Below are positions 36,150 through 47,219 of a DNA stretch of 64,000 nt, one piece after another. The DNA comes from Hevea brasiliensis (taxonomy: Eukaryota > Streptophyta > Magnoliopsida > Malpighiales > Euphorbiaceae). The stretch is taken from contig NC_079501.1 in assembly GCF_030052815.1 (NCBI RefSeq), forward strand, positions 81,473,979 to 81,537,978, read 5' to 3'. The notes under the pieces were generated by a model that saw only the letters and a program-made list of their open reading frames with translations, made no database searches and was not told the origin of the DNA. Every line of letters begins with the position of its first letter. The stretch's first letter is position 1. Both the position numbers and the translations under genes were made by a program.

Positions 36150-37110
36150 CCATAAGTGCCAAAGCAAATTGAGCCCACAAAACCTAAAAGGACAAGCAAT
36201 ATGTCAGCCAGCCTTGTAGATTATCAACTTGTTTTACCTAGTCATAATAAAGGCTCTTATTCCTCTACTACTAACTCGATCTCCTCAGGTATAGATCACC
36301 CTTTATCCCACTATGTTTCTTACACTAAATTTACCTCATCACATGTTTATTTCTTGGAGGCCATCAATCATAATAATGAGCCAAGCACATACAGGCAAGC
36401 AATTAAAGATAATCGATGGAGAAAAGCAATGAACGGTGAGTTGAAGGCACTTGAGCAAAATAATACCTGGACTTTAGAATCCCTTCTTAATAACAAAAGA
36501 GCCATTGGTTATAAGTGGGTTTACCGAATTAAATACAATTCTGATGGTAGTACTGAGCACTACAAAGAGCAATTGGTGGCAAAGGGGTATACACAGATTG
36601 AGGGTTTGGATTATACGAAAACACTTACGTCTGTAGCGAAGCTCACTACGGCTCACGCATTACTTGCAGTCGCTACTGTTAAAAAATTGGACTCTTTATC
36701 AGTTGGATGTGCACAATGCTTTTATACATGGAGATTTGGATGAGGAGTTATATATGCAACCTCCTCCCGGATACTTAAAAGATGGAGGTACATGTGTTTA
36801 TTATCTACATTAATCACTTTATGGTTTAAAATAGGCTTCTCAATAATAGTTTGCCAAATTCTCCACTATTATTCTTCAATATAGTTTTCAACAATCTAAG
36901 GCTGACACTTCCTTATTTATTTATCAGAATGGAGACATTTTTATAGCCATCCTTACGTATGTTGATGATGTTATCTTGGCTATTAATGATGATGCTCATT
37001 TGGTCACCTTAAAGAATTATTTGAGGGCTCATTTTCTTATCAAGGATCTTTGGAAACTCAAGTATTTTCTTGGATTAGAAGTTGTGTGAAACCCAGATGG
37101 CATTGTTATA
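36150..37110 (+). pseudogene. Copia reverse transcriptase remnant, Ale-like
   Basis: The frame 36156-36743 carries the N-terminal RT landmarks [32 protein letters not shown] and [18 protein letters not shown] +1 shift near 36690 moves the reading to QLDVHNAF...[15 protein letters not shown]. The catalytic-box remnant YVDDV lies at 36958-36972, followed by YFLGLEV and ISQRKYTLDILEEAGL. A stop follows YYLH near 36815, another breaks the SLYGLK-ASQ motif, and one follows GLEVV. Sequence style and the short LTRs fit the Ale/Retrofit lineage of Ty1/copia. In a live element this enzyme copies element RNA into cDNA. Confidence 0.75.
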
Positions 37111-37539
37111 TCTCAAAGGAAGTACACTTTGGATATCTTGGAAGAGGCTGGATTACTTGGCTGTAAACCTATTTGCTTTCTTATGGAACAACATCACCGC
37201 TTGGTTTTGGATGACATCCAGTTCTTGAAGATCCTAGTCCATATCATCGTTTGGTGGGACTGCTTATTTATCTCATTATTATCCGACTAGACATTTGTTA
37301 TTTTGTTCAAGTTTTGTCTCAATTTATCAAACAACCACATTATTCTCATTGGGAGGCAGCTTTACGAATTTTGCGATACCTCAAGCTTGCACTAGGTTAG
37401 GGAATTTTTATTTTAGCTACTAATTCAAAGCCCTTTCGGCATATTATGATTCTGATTGAGCTAGTTGCCCTCTTAATTTGGCATTCCCTTAGTAGCTACT
37501 TCATATTCCTTGGAGACTCCTATTTTGTGGAAAAGAAAG

Positions 37540-37911
37540 AAACAAACCATGGTATCTCGCTCCTCTGCTGAAGTAGCATATAGGGCTATGGCTATTACGA
37601 CTGCTGAATTGTTTTGGCTTGGATAATTGCTTTCAGATCTTACCATTTCTCACGTTAACCATATCACTCTTTACTGTGATAATAAGGTCGCACGCCATAT
37701 TGCTAACAATCCAGTCTACCATGAATGCACAAAACACATCGAGGAGGATTGTCATTTTGTGCGTGCATACATTCAAAGTAGGATGCTTGAATGTCACCAT
37801 ATTCCTTCGAAGCTACAACTTGCTGATGTATTCACTAAAGCATTGGGTGCTCACCAGTTTCAATTTTTAGTTGCCAAGTTGGGCATTCGAGATCTCCATA
37901 CTCCAACTTGA
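37540..37911 (+). pseudogene. Copia RNase H remnant, Ale-like
   Basis: SRSSAEVAYRAMA is readable near 37560. It is followed at 37627-37911 by HITLYCDNKVARHIANNPVY, HECTKHIEEDCHFVR and PSKLQLADVFTKALG, the C-terminal RNase H landmarks of Ale-type copia polyproteins. The frame ends at a stop just before CTTGAGGGCGAG, the polypurine tract. Residues of the RNase H active site (E in SSAE, D in YCDN) are still visible, but upstream frameshifts make the gene dead. The overlapping frame 37619-37870 is a shadow. Confidence 0.7.
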
Positions 37912-37918
37912 GGGCGAG
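37907..37918 (+). other. Polypurine tract of the Ale-like element
   Basis: CTTGAGGGCGAG directly precedes the TG of the LTR at 37919. A second version, CTTGAGGGGGGAG, precedes the next LTR at 38225. Confidence 0.65.
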
Positions 37919-38097
37919 TGTTAGGATTATAAATCCTACATCGGGAAAGTATAAACATAAAAGGGTAAATATAAGTGGTTAGATTACAATATTGACTTAG
38001 CTAGACATTTTGATGTGTAAAGCAATCTAATCACTTATATAAGCTTTAAAATGAATTATAAATTGTAATTTGACCATCACTCTCTTCAAATTTAACT
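37919..38097 (+). mobile_element. Ale-like LTR 1 (~179 bp)
   Basis: It begins TGTTAGGATTATAAATCC and ends ACTCTCTTCAAATTTAACT (final A changed to T). It contains TATA-like CACTTATATAAGC at about 38032. It matches LTR 2 at 38225-38405 along its length with moderate divergence. The LTR is followed by TGGTATTAGAGCCC, a primer-binding site resembling initiator-Met tRNA. Confidence 0.75.
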
Positions 38098-38111
38098 TGG
38101 TATTAGAGCCC
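38098..38111 (+). other. Primer-binding site after Ale-like LTR 1
   Basis: TGGTATTAGAGCCC differs by one base from the TGGTATCAGAGC core used by many plant copia elements (initiator-Met tRNA 3' end). It directly follows LTR 1. Confidence 0.65.
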
Positions 38112-38224
38112 GACTAGGTTGTAGGTTTCAGGTGCTCATAAGGCTATATAATTGGACCCATATTGAGTTAAAAATATAAATTAATTATCAAGTGATAACC
38201 ATGTGGTTGCACTTGAGGGGGGAG

Positions 38225-38405
38225 TGTTAAAATTATAAATCCCACTTTTGGAAAGTATAAGTATAAAAGGGTAAATATAAATGGTTAGATTGCAACATTG
38301 ACTTGGCTAGTCATTTTGATATGTAAAGCAATCTAATCATTTATATAAGCTTGAATTAAAATGAATTAAATTTTAATTTGACTAATACTCTCTTCAAATT
38401 TAACA
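38225..38405 (+). mobile_element. Ale-like LTR 2 (181 bp)
   Basis: It begins TGTTAAAATTATAAATCCC and ends CTTCAAATTTAACA. It is preceded by CTTGAGGGGGGAG, a polypurine tract. Between LTR 1 and LTR 2 are only about 127 bp containing the primer site at one end and the purine tract at the other. The pair thus forms a mini-element of about 490 bp attached to the larger decayed copia through the shared LTR 1. Confidence 0.75.
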
Positions 38406-38489
38406 TGTATTATAAACAGAAAATTTTTATCTAGACCACTTAAATATGTAAGACTTGTGTATTTAATAGAGTGGATTTTACCATATATC

Positions 38490-38768
38490 TTATATTTTAA
38501 ATTCATAGCAGATCAAATTTAGATAGAAAAAAAAATTCCTTACAATAAATAGCAGACCAAAAGAATAAAACAAAATGAACATCTCCATGTTGGTAGAAGC
38601 TATTAATTTGTTTAAGGGATCAGTGAAAGTGATGTGCCAAAATGATCTCACTTTTGTTTGAAACTTTGCATTCATAATGCAATTTTCCAAATTCACACCA
38701 ATTTTCCAAATCTGGCGTAAGATGACTTTGGAAAAATTTTTTTCTAGGACCACAAAAGGCCTGCCCAT
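38490..38768 (-). other. Conserved short reading frame, third copy
   Basis: A 92-residue minus-strand frame contains FSKVILRQIWKIGVNLENC and FWHITFTDPLNKL, closely similar to the 67-residue frame at 16859-17062. I do not recognise it. The tail past FYSFG reads into AT-rich DNA and is probably not coding. Confidence 0.25.
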
Positions 38769-38916
38769 CTTTGTGGATTTCTCTCAATGTATACATGCGC
38801 AATATTAAAAATAATTAAAAAAAATTGAATGTGTAAGATAATTTATATATTTTTTTAATTATTAATGATGACAATATATGAATGATTGTAAAATGACTAT
38901 GTATTTATATAAATCC

Positions 38917-38958
<42 letters not shown>

Positions 38959-39500
38959 GGGATCTTGAAAGTTAAGAAAATAAAATCTTATATATGCAAC
39001 TTAATGTTCCCTTCATAATTTCTTTTTTGTCGATTAATGTTTGATGTGTCAAACAATAAAGAAAAAAGAAAAGAATATTTTTGAAAATATATCTATTGCA
39101 AAATATATGAAATTTTTTTTATTTAAAAAAAGGACATAATTAATGAATCTCATAAATAAAAAAAGAAAAAAATCAATAAAATTTAACTAGATTATATATA
39201 TTTATTTTTTTTTAAATCATGAAATCTAAAATCTAATTGAAACCAATTATATACATATAAAAAATGACTGCAGTTGAATAAATCTCAGTCCACATAATCC
39301 GAATTGCTAATATCTAACCAATAATAGATAGAATGTCGGTTACTTGATAGTGAGATTTGAAATTCTATAGTTATTTAATTAGCAATTACCATTAATTTGC
39401 ACCTTATATCTTTATCTATTTACATCAAGAAAGTTTTTAAATATTGTATAGATAGAATGCCACTTCTATAGCTCAATTACCATTTCTAGACTATATCTAT
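38538..39500. repeat. Repeat block R, copy 3, outside the duplication
   Basis: Colinear with 16845-17830 from CAGACCAAAAGAATAAAAC to the AGCAATTACCATTAATTTGCACC / TTTATCTATTTACATCAAG block. It retains the CTAATATCTAACCAATAATAGAT segment shared with unit A. An (AT)n microsatellite lies at 38921-38956. It stops just before the site of the GGCAA MITE carried by units A and B. Confidence 0.7.
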
Positions 39501-39504
39501 GTAT

Positions 39505-42500
39505 CTAAAGAGAGCACCCCCAAATATTGAGACCTATTTGATTCAATTTCATAATAAAATTTATTTTATCTATAAATGAATTTCATGATAAAATTCACTT
39601 ATAAATATTTTTTTTATATATTTTATATTAAATATGAAATACATTTCAAATAAAATGAATTTTGTGTTTAAAATAAAATAAAATAATATATTATAAGAGG
39701 ATAATTTTATCACTTAAAATATATATAATTTTAAATTTGTAACTCATTAGTAAATTCTATCAATTTTGATGGAATTTGATTTAGTTATAGTAAATCATAT
39801 GAAATTGATTATTAAAAATTTTAAATGAATTTTAATTTAAACTAAATACTAAAATTTTATATTTATAAATAAATTCCACAAAATTTCATGGAATTCATTT
39901 ACATCAAATACTACTTAATGCTTAGAAGTCTAATCTAGTTTGTTTTAGTTGTTAAAAGTATATATGAAAAGTTCTAATTTTAAATGCTCACTCCTCCAAT
40001 GATCCAATTTACTAAAAAAAACAATATTACTAATGATATTTAGCTTAGAGATGACAACGGATTGAATATTTGTGGGTATTCGATTTGATCGAACTCTAAT
40101 TGTACAGGTTTGGATGGTATAAAATCAGATTTGAGATGAATTTTGGTTTGAAAAATAATACTCATAACGGGTTCAAGTCAAATTCAGATTTTATACGTTG
40201 AGTATTCGTTATTTAAACTCATTTATATAAATAATTAATTAAATATAATATATATATATTTAATAATATTTATAAATTTTTACATATTATATTTTAAATA
40301 AATAAAATTTATGTATTTTACAGAATTAATAAAATTTTAAAATATAAATTATTAATAAAAAATTATTTTTTATGTATATTATTAACTAAAATATTTTAAA
40401 TTAAATGGGTTCATGTATTTTTCAAGTAATAATAATCGAATTTGGAATGAATTTAGATAATTAAAAGTAATTTAATCGGATGTAAGAGGAATTTAAGTAG
40501 TAAAAATATTAATCAGATTCAGATTCAGACTTACGTATAGATGATTTTTTAGGATATCTTGCTCATTGCTATTCCTACTTTAACTTAATAAAATTGGAGT
40601 TATCTAAACAATGAGGCCTCAAGAATGAATATATATATATATATATATATATATTAGCAAGAGGTATTTCCAATTAACCATATTAAATTAAATATTATAA
40701 AATATGTTATTTAAATATTATTAATATTATCTACTAAGAATAAGTATCACATTATTTATTAGAATTTGAGTTTAAATTAGAATGGATGTATCTTTTTTTT
40801 CTCAATATGAATGATTTGTTTTTGATTGAATAAAGGTAGACTAATATTATGTGCAAAAAATGGCCCATGAGATTATCTTACCACAATTGAAAAAAAAAAT
40901 TGAATGACCAAAATAAAAATATCAATCCTTTTGGTATTAATTTGACATAAAAGTGACAAAGAAAAAAATTTTAACATAAAGAGCGGTAATTTTTGTCCAA
41001 ACTCACTCATTTTAATTCAAATTCATTCAATTTAAAATAATTTGTAATTCACTTAAATTCACATTAATTCAAAACATTTAAATTTTGATGAATAACCTGA
41101 TAACCTAATCCTTTCTCATCAGATAGTAGCTATTTAATATGATTTTTTTTTATTTAGACTATGTTATATTTTTAAAATTTATTAAATTTTTGTATTTTTG
41201 AATTTTTTTTACGTCAAAAATTATTTCAAATTATAAGAAAGAATAAAAAATAATAAAAATATTAAAATAATAATTGAATTAGTTATAATGCATATAAAAG
41301 ATAAACATAATTATAAAAAACCAGTTCAAATATATCAAATATTAGCTATTCGCTACTAATTATAAATTATCAGATATATTTAATAATCAAATAAATATAA
41401 TTTTTTTAAAAAAAATTAACATGAAATTTTCCATAACTCGAATTTGACCTGAATTCTTTTATGTAGCAACTGGATGATCAATAATGTAATTTTACTTCTA
41501 AAAAAATTAGAAAATACCCACAACTCGAAACAATGGAAATTTTTTAAAGAAGTTGAAAATTGTATGCCCATGAGGACTATTCCCTCATAGAACACTTAGA
41601 TTTCTCCTCATGTTTTGGGCTCCTTGTTTTTATAAGTGATTTTAAACCCAAGTTCAAGGAGGACGAGTACCAAGCATTTAAGAGTTTAGTATAATCATTT
41701 TTATTTTTCTCTGATTCAATAAAAAAAAACAAATTTATGTTTTTAACAAAATTAAAAAATATACCTATTATGAAATTAAAATTTATTAATGTATTATAAT
41801 TTTTATTAATATTTAAATTTAAATATATTAATGAATTTTACTTTAATTGTACCTAAATTAAGTTCAAAACTTTAAAGTCTCAAATTTAAATCTCAATAAA
41901 AATTAAATATATTTAAAAAGAAATTCAAATTTGAGTATTATACCATCCGAATATCCTGCAGAAATGTCAATTAATTATGACTTTGAATTTTTTAAAAAAT
42001 ACAAGTTAAAAGACTAGCTAGAGGATTGGAAAACGTTCCAACCACTGGAGAAAGACCTACGTACCTTGCCATTTGCCATTGGCCATTTGCCATTTGCCAA
42101 GTTGAAAAACTTAGTTTGCCCATTATGAAAAAATATAAGATACTTCCAAGTGGGAAAAAAAAAAGTTTTTAGTGCTACGTAGATCAAATAATTTTAAAAT
42201 TAAGTTTTAAACACAATAATAATTGGGCTTTCTAATTAAGCCCAATGATTCAATTTTTTAATTAAAAAATTAAAAAATATATATATTTTTATTTTTTAAT
42301 AATAAAATTTAAAAATAACAAATTTAATAATAAATAATTTTTGTTATCATGTTCTTCAATTTCTTTTTTCTTAAATTTTATTTTAATAAAATAATAAATA
42401 ATTTTTAATATTTAAAAATAAAAAAAATAATATTTTATTAATAGAGAAATAATATTTTATTAGATGGAAACTTATTTAACCTTAATTAGAAAATTCAATC

Positions 42501-43070
42501 TTTATTTAGCCAAAAACTTAATTTTAAATTTATTTTATCTTGACTAAATGTATAAAGGCTTATTTGATCTTTTTCCACAGTGGTGGATCCCCACTCTCAT
42601 TCCCTTTCATTTTTGTAAGGAATAAATAGCGTTTTATAGATTGAATTAAATAGTTATAGAATAAATAGCAATCGACTATTGATGAAATAATATTTATTTT
42701 ACAAATTAAAGATCAAATACATATGTTTATAAAGAAAAATAGGGATCCATGTATATTATTCATTATTTTTTATGATTGGCATATAGAATTAAGAAAAGGA
42801 AATTAAATAATTATGTAAGAAATTATTAGGGCAATATATATGGAAACAGTAAGCAAAATAACACAGAAATACAAACTAAATTGATATGCCAGCAACAGCA
42901 GCCAACTAGACGGCTGAGGAAAAGTAGCTTGAGGATCAAAGCTAAAGAGAACAGAAAACACATTTAATAATTAGATTTGGTACTTTAAACTTTCATGGGT
43001 AAATTTAACTTCGGGTATTACAATAGTGCAATGCCTGAATTTCAATTTGTAGCATAAAATTCATTTAACA
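39505..43070. other. AT-rich intergenic stretch, no gene
   Basis: No supported coding sequence. It contains the MITE at 40047-40576, an (AT)n run at 40627-40653, and a CATTTGCCATTGGCCATTTG short repeat near 42070. The remainder is A/T-rich single-copy-looking DNA. Confidence 0.6.
40047..40576 (+). mobile_element. MITE of the GGCAA-terminal family, 530 bp
   Basis: The left end is AGAGATGACAACGGATTGAA and the right end is TTGCTCATTGCTATTCCT, whose reverse complement is AGGAATAGCAATGAGCAA. Interior blocks (GAAAAATAATACTCATAACG, AGTAATAATAATCGAATTTG) match the copies at 11206 and, inverted, 15337. It is AT-rich and non-coding. Confidence 0.6.
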
Positions 43071-43071
43071 A

Positions 43072-43865
43072 TTTTTTTTTTTTTATATGCCAAATTGCAT
43101 TAAAAGTCCATAGGGCAAATATGTACAAATTGAGCTTACACCTGTAAAGAAGGGGGAAGCCCAAACTGAACTATGGCAACCCACCCAACAACACAATCAA
43201 CCTAATTAACCAACTAATTGAAACCCAAGCCCATAACAGCAAACCAAAATCCAAACCTGAAGGAAGAAGAGCAGTGAAAAAAGAAAAGCATCGACCGCCA
43301 ACTACACTTGCTATCTTCACAAGCACCAAGCAGAACAAAGCTAGACCACATAAGTTAGCAATGCAAGGAGTACATAAAGATGCCCATCCACTCACAACAT
43401 TTCAACCGAACAGCTTGAGCCTCCCAAATCTATAACAAGGACATTAAAACCACTATACATCGAGGAAAGGGGGCCACCGTAAAGCTATGACAGGATGGCC
43501 TTCATAGCCTTGGTATAGAAGTAAATTTTGGAAATGCAGAATAGCAAGAGCAACTCTCAACATGCATAGCAACCCATCATAGATGAAGAAGATGACAGAA
43601 ACCCATCAAATAGGAAACAAAGCTTGCCTCTTCATTTAGCACAAACCCAGGAACTCAAACATTCTAGGCCGTTAAAGATGCCCTCACACTGAAGCTTAGA
43701 CCTGCACGCAAAGAAGAAATCTAAACACCCACAACAAAACCATTTATAGTCACACCTAGCTGGGATAGGGCTTTCCTCTTCACCAAGCAAGATAACCAAA
43801 AATAAAATGAAAAGCCTTCCCTTAGCTGAAGGCAAGGGAAGCCAAAAGAGAGACTAATTGGAGCT
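43072..43865 (-). mobile_element. Possible LINE 3' end (5'-truncated)
   Basis: A T-run at 43072-43084 is followed by TATATGCCAAATTGCATTAAAAG. Read on the minus strand this is ...CTTTTAATGCAATTTGGCATATA plus a poly(A) tail, the usual ending of plant L1-type LINEs. The next ~780 bp are noticeably less AT-rich than the surroundings. Minus-strand frames (43171-43395, 43632-43835) have no reverse transcriptase or endonuclease motif, so only 3' untranslated sequence may be present. The left boundary of the body and target duplications were not resolved. Confidence 0.4.
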
Positions 43866-43869
43866 CGAC

Positions 43870-45315
43870 GAACCCGAGAGAAACAGCAAGCTAAATTCAG
43901 AGAAATTTCTCCCTCTTAATATTTCTAAACCATTATAGTCACTAAAACTCTTAACTTCAATGCAATGAATATAAAACTCTATTTTACCATTTTCTGATTT
44001 ATTATGCTGATGTGACATTTGTAAAAAAAAAATATCTCTCTCTTCTCTCTTCATTAATGTGACTCTCATTAAAAATATTAAATTAAATTAAATATAAATA
44101 TTTTTTTCTTGTAGGGCTCAATAAAAATCATTAACAATGGCTCAAATTTTAACTTTTTTTTTTCCCTCCAAATTAACCTAGACAACTGAGAACTTGACAC
44201 ATTAATTAAAAACCAAATGCAAATAGCACAATATTCATACACCATAAATCTATTGAATCAAACAAATACCCAATTCGAATAGTAAACACCTAATTCAAGC
44301 AACACCCACTCAGTGTCTAATGTAAAACTAAATAAAAATTCCCTTTTAAAGCGGCCAAATCTAAAAAAAAAAAAAAAATATCATGATTTATCACAAATCA
44401 AAACTAGAGGTTAGACCGAGCTCTAATTCCCAGCTCAAATGTAATAAGCAATCTATTAAGAGCTGCAGCATTGAGTTCCAAGGAGGGAAAGCCAGAGTTT
44501 TTTATGGCAAATTTGTAAATTAAGACCTAGTATCTTGTTGATAATGAAAGCTCGAAAATAAAATATTGCAATTTGGGAGAGAGAGAAAGTGAGAGAAACC
44601 AAACTCATAGACGTACCTTGATGGAATTAAGGAGTTGAAGAGAGAAAAATGATGGAATTAAGGTGTTGAAGAGAGAAAAATCTATGTAGAAAGATAGAGA
44701 CAGGAAAGACGAAGTGTGTTATTCTAGAGAAAGAAAGTAGGCAGGAGAAGGGTCTCCAGCTTTGATGATGATGACATGATAAGGATGCTTCTGTTACTAC
44801 CTGTGTTAGAATACAAGAGAAGGTGGGGAGCGGTCTATGGTGTTAGAATATGAGAGAAAGTGACTAGAAAGTGAAGGATCGTTGAGAGAGAAAAATTAGT
44901 TGGGTTTATTTTAATTAAAAATTATTAAATAGGGAGAAAATGTTGTTTTTAATTAATTAATTTGTTTTTGACAAGTTTCATATCAATAGAGAGAGAGGAG
45001 AAAGAAAAAAAATTCTTTTCTAACCAATGCCACTTTAAAATGATAAACTGGAAACTGTTATTGAAAGTAAAAAATAGTTTTATATGCATCAAGTTAAAGT
45101 TGGATGAGTTTTATATATTATAAATTACAATTTAGATATTGTGCTATTATAATGCTCTGAGTTCATATACCACATTGTTGTGACACTTATTCATGTTCAA
45201 ATGTTTGTCTAGGTGAAAAGAGGAGTATTTTTATTCGAAGTATAACCTATAGTCTTCCCCACAAGGTTCCTGATTTTGGTTTAGTCTATTTATGTATTAT
45301 TATCTCTAGAACATT
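43870..45315. other. Intergenic stretch without a recognised gene
   Basis: Contains a 31-bp exact-period duplication (44620-44650 and 44651-44681, GATGGAATTAAGG(A/T)GTTGA...) and GA-rich tracts. The frame 43854-44069 has no domain. Nothing else was assigned. Confidence 0.5.
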
Positions 45316-45332
45316 CACTACAAGAAAAAATC
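45316..45332 (+). mobile_element. CACTA transposon terminal inverted repeat
   Basis: CACTACAAGAAAAAATC is the classic end of plant CACTA (En/Spm) elements. The preceding ATT could be one copy of the 3-bp target duplication. The matching right end (GATTTTTTCTTGTAGTG) was not found in the window. Confidence 0.75.
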
Positions 45333-45334
45333 GG

Positions 45335-45690
45335 ATTTGTGACGGATTTTTTTGTTACAAATTCAATTTTATGACGGATTTGTGACAGAAAAATTAACAT
45401 CATAATTTCGCTTGTTACAAATTTTTAGTGATGGATAAAAAAAATCCGTCACAAAGTTTTTAACGAAATTGTGACGAAATATCTATCAAAATTTGTGACA
45501 GAATTCATTCGTCCGTTACAAAATATTGGCTAGTCAAAATACGTATCCGTCACAAAATTAAGACGGAGTAGTGACAGAAAATCCGTCACAAATTATTTTG
45601 ACTAATTTTTTTTGTGACGAAAAACTTTCTGTAAAAAAATTGTGAGGGATCAGTCCGTCACAAATTTGTGACGAATTATAATTAGTCACA
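45335..45690. repeat. CACTA subterminal repeats
   Basis: At least a dozen copies of TTTGTGACGGATT or its complement AATCCGTCACAAA, in both orientations, lie directly inside the terminal repeat. Clustered short subterminal motifs are where the element's own DNA-binding protein binds in En/Spm-type transposons. Many copies contain a CG dinucleotide and so could be methylated. Confidence 0.75.
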
Positions 45691-45935
45691 AAATTATTAT
45701 TTTTTTAAATTTTTTTGATATTCTAATTTTTAAAAAATAAATAAATAATAGTGCATTAAGAATTATTATATTCATATAATTAGTAATAGGCATAAATAAA
45801 TATAATAATAAAATTTACAATAATTAGTAAATAAAAATATCATATATTATATAAAAGAATAAAGTTAACTGTACAAGTAATAAGTTCAATTAGCAAATGT
45901 AAATGAACAATATCAAGCTACAAATTTGGTGTGCT

Positions 45936-46376
45936 CTAATCATGGGGATCAACAAAATCACTTGAAGGGCCGGATGATGACGCCATTTGCCTCATCATAC
46001 GTCTCATCTCCTCTTGCGTAGAGTGAAACTACTCTTCATTCTATTGCCTGAGGCGCGGTACCCCCTCCTCAACATGTTGTTGGAGAATTGGCTCTTGATT
46101 TTCCCTTATGCACACTATCTCCTCCTCAAGCACTCTAATGCACTCATCAACAACATGATTTGTCATTGTAGCTATCTTGCGTGAAGTGGCAGAACTGCTA
46201 AATGAGTTTGGGTACAAAGTTGAAGCATGAGAGCCCAAATCGTACATGCGCCTCTTTTCTCTCCACCCACAATATCCAAGTATAGGCTATTCATATTGAT
46301 TGAGATCTCTTTGTGAATCGTCATCCTATGAGTTCAAAATAGCATCAGTAGTAGCAGCAGCCACCATAGCCTCCAT
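45936..46376 (-). pseudogene. CACTA transposon protein, last exon, four TAG stops
   Basis: One continuous minus-strand frame from an ATG at 46376 to a terminal stop at 45936 covers 147 codons. It is interrupted by four stops, at 46326-46328, 46287-46289, 46041-46043 and 46029-46031. All four are TAG. Readable parts include MYDLGSHASTLYPNSFSSSA, CIRVLEEEIVCIRENQEPIL and the tail EEMRRMMRQMASSSGPSSD, ending FVDPHD. An acidic/glutamine-rich, coiled-coil-like C-terminus of this kind is typical of the plant En/Spm transposon-encoded protein (Ptta-type), not of the catalytic transposase. Similarity starts after an AG at about 46400, a possible splice acceptor. It lies where expected, just inside the subterminal repeats. 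Confidence 0.65.
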
Positions 46377-46399
46377 TTGATCTTGTATATAATTATTAG

Positions 46400-47219
46400 A
46401 GCTAATAATTAATTACAAGTAACAATGAAACTAGAAAATGAAATTTAAAAATTTCAGTATACAAAATAATTAAGAAAATTTTGGCAGAGTACCATCTGTA
46501 ACAGGACATATCATACCTGCTAATGAAGGCAAAATAATGTTCTTGCATATAAAATAACACTTCCAATATACTCTTTATACCATCTACTGCTATAATATTT
46601 ATACATAAATATAAGCATTTCTAAACATTAACAATATAGCTTAATTTATAACAGTCAATCAACAATATTCCATTGAATCATATCACTCTTATATTAGCTT
46701 TGAAAATGAAATATAAATATTAATACAAATAACAATAAATGTGAAAATTAAATATATACAATAATTTAAAATCTTAATAATTATCATAATTTTAGTAGAG
46801 TATCGTTTGTGCCAAAACATTTCATACTTGCCATAAAGGCAAAATAATGTTTCTGCAATTAAAATAGCACTTCCAATATTCTCCTTATATTACCAAAAAC
46901 TATATGATTTACTTGCAAACCCAAGCACTTCGAAAATATTCATAAGATACAAATAACAAGAAAAATGAAATGAAATTTAATAACAATAACAAAATCATGG
47001 CAAAATTATTAGAACAAATAGATTTTATAATAACAATAACAAAATCATGGCAAAATTATTAGAACAAATAGATTTTATCACTTTTCCTCGTAAAAATGCC
47101 AATGAAAGGCCGAAGGAATAAGGAGGGTTGTTTTCCTTCAGTTGTGTAAGAAAATTGTTAACTAGACTTGTTCTAGGAGTCTAACAAATCACCAATTAAG
47201 CATCATTAATGGCACCTCA
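46400..47219 (-). mobile_element. CACTA interior or other repeat, AT-rich
   Basis: Non-coding sequence between the transposon-protein exon and the copia insertion. A ~190-bp module (TTTTGGCAGAGTACCATCTG ... CACTTCCAATATACTC) at about 46450-46640 recurs at 46755-46945, and a relative occurs in the Tekay LTR at 57440-57560. A perfect 50-bp tandem duplication lies at 46978-47027 and 47028-47077. It is probably intron of the CACTA gene carrying other repeats. The copia element cuts it at 47219. Confidence 0.45.
47215..47219 (+). other. Target-site duplication CCTCA, left
   Basis: CCTCA precedes the LTR start TGAAGGAAC and is repeated directly after the other LTR at 57158-57162. A perfect 5-bp duplication proves that 47220-57157 is a single insertion. 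Confidence 0.95.

Noticed and set aside
43171..43395. Minus-strand frame resembling a small membrane protein
   Set aside because: No reverse transcriptase, endonuclease or host-family motif. It more likely belongs to the untranslated end of a LINE-like element.
45335..45690. Dense short GACGGATT repeats as an operator array or satellite
   Set aside because: Position right inside a CACTACAAG terminus and both orientations fit CACTA subterminal repeats.
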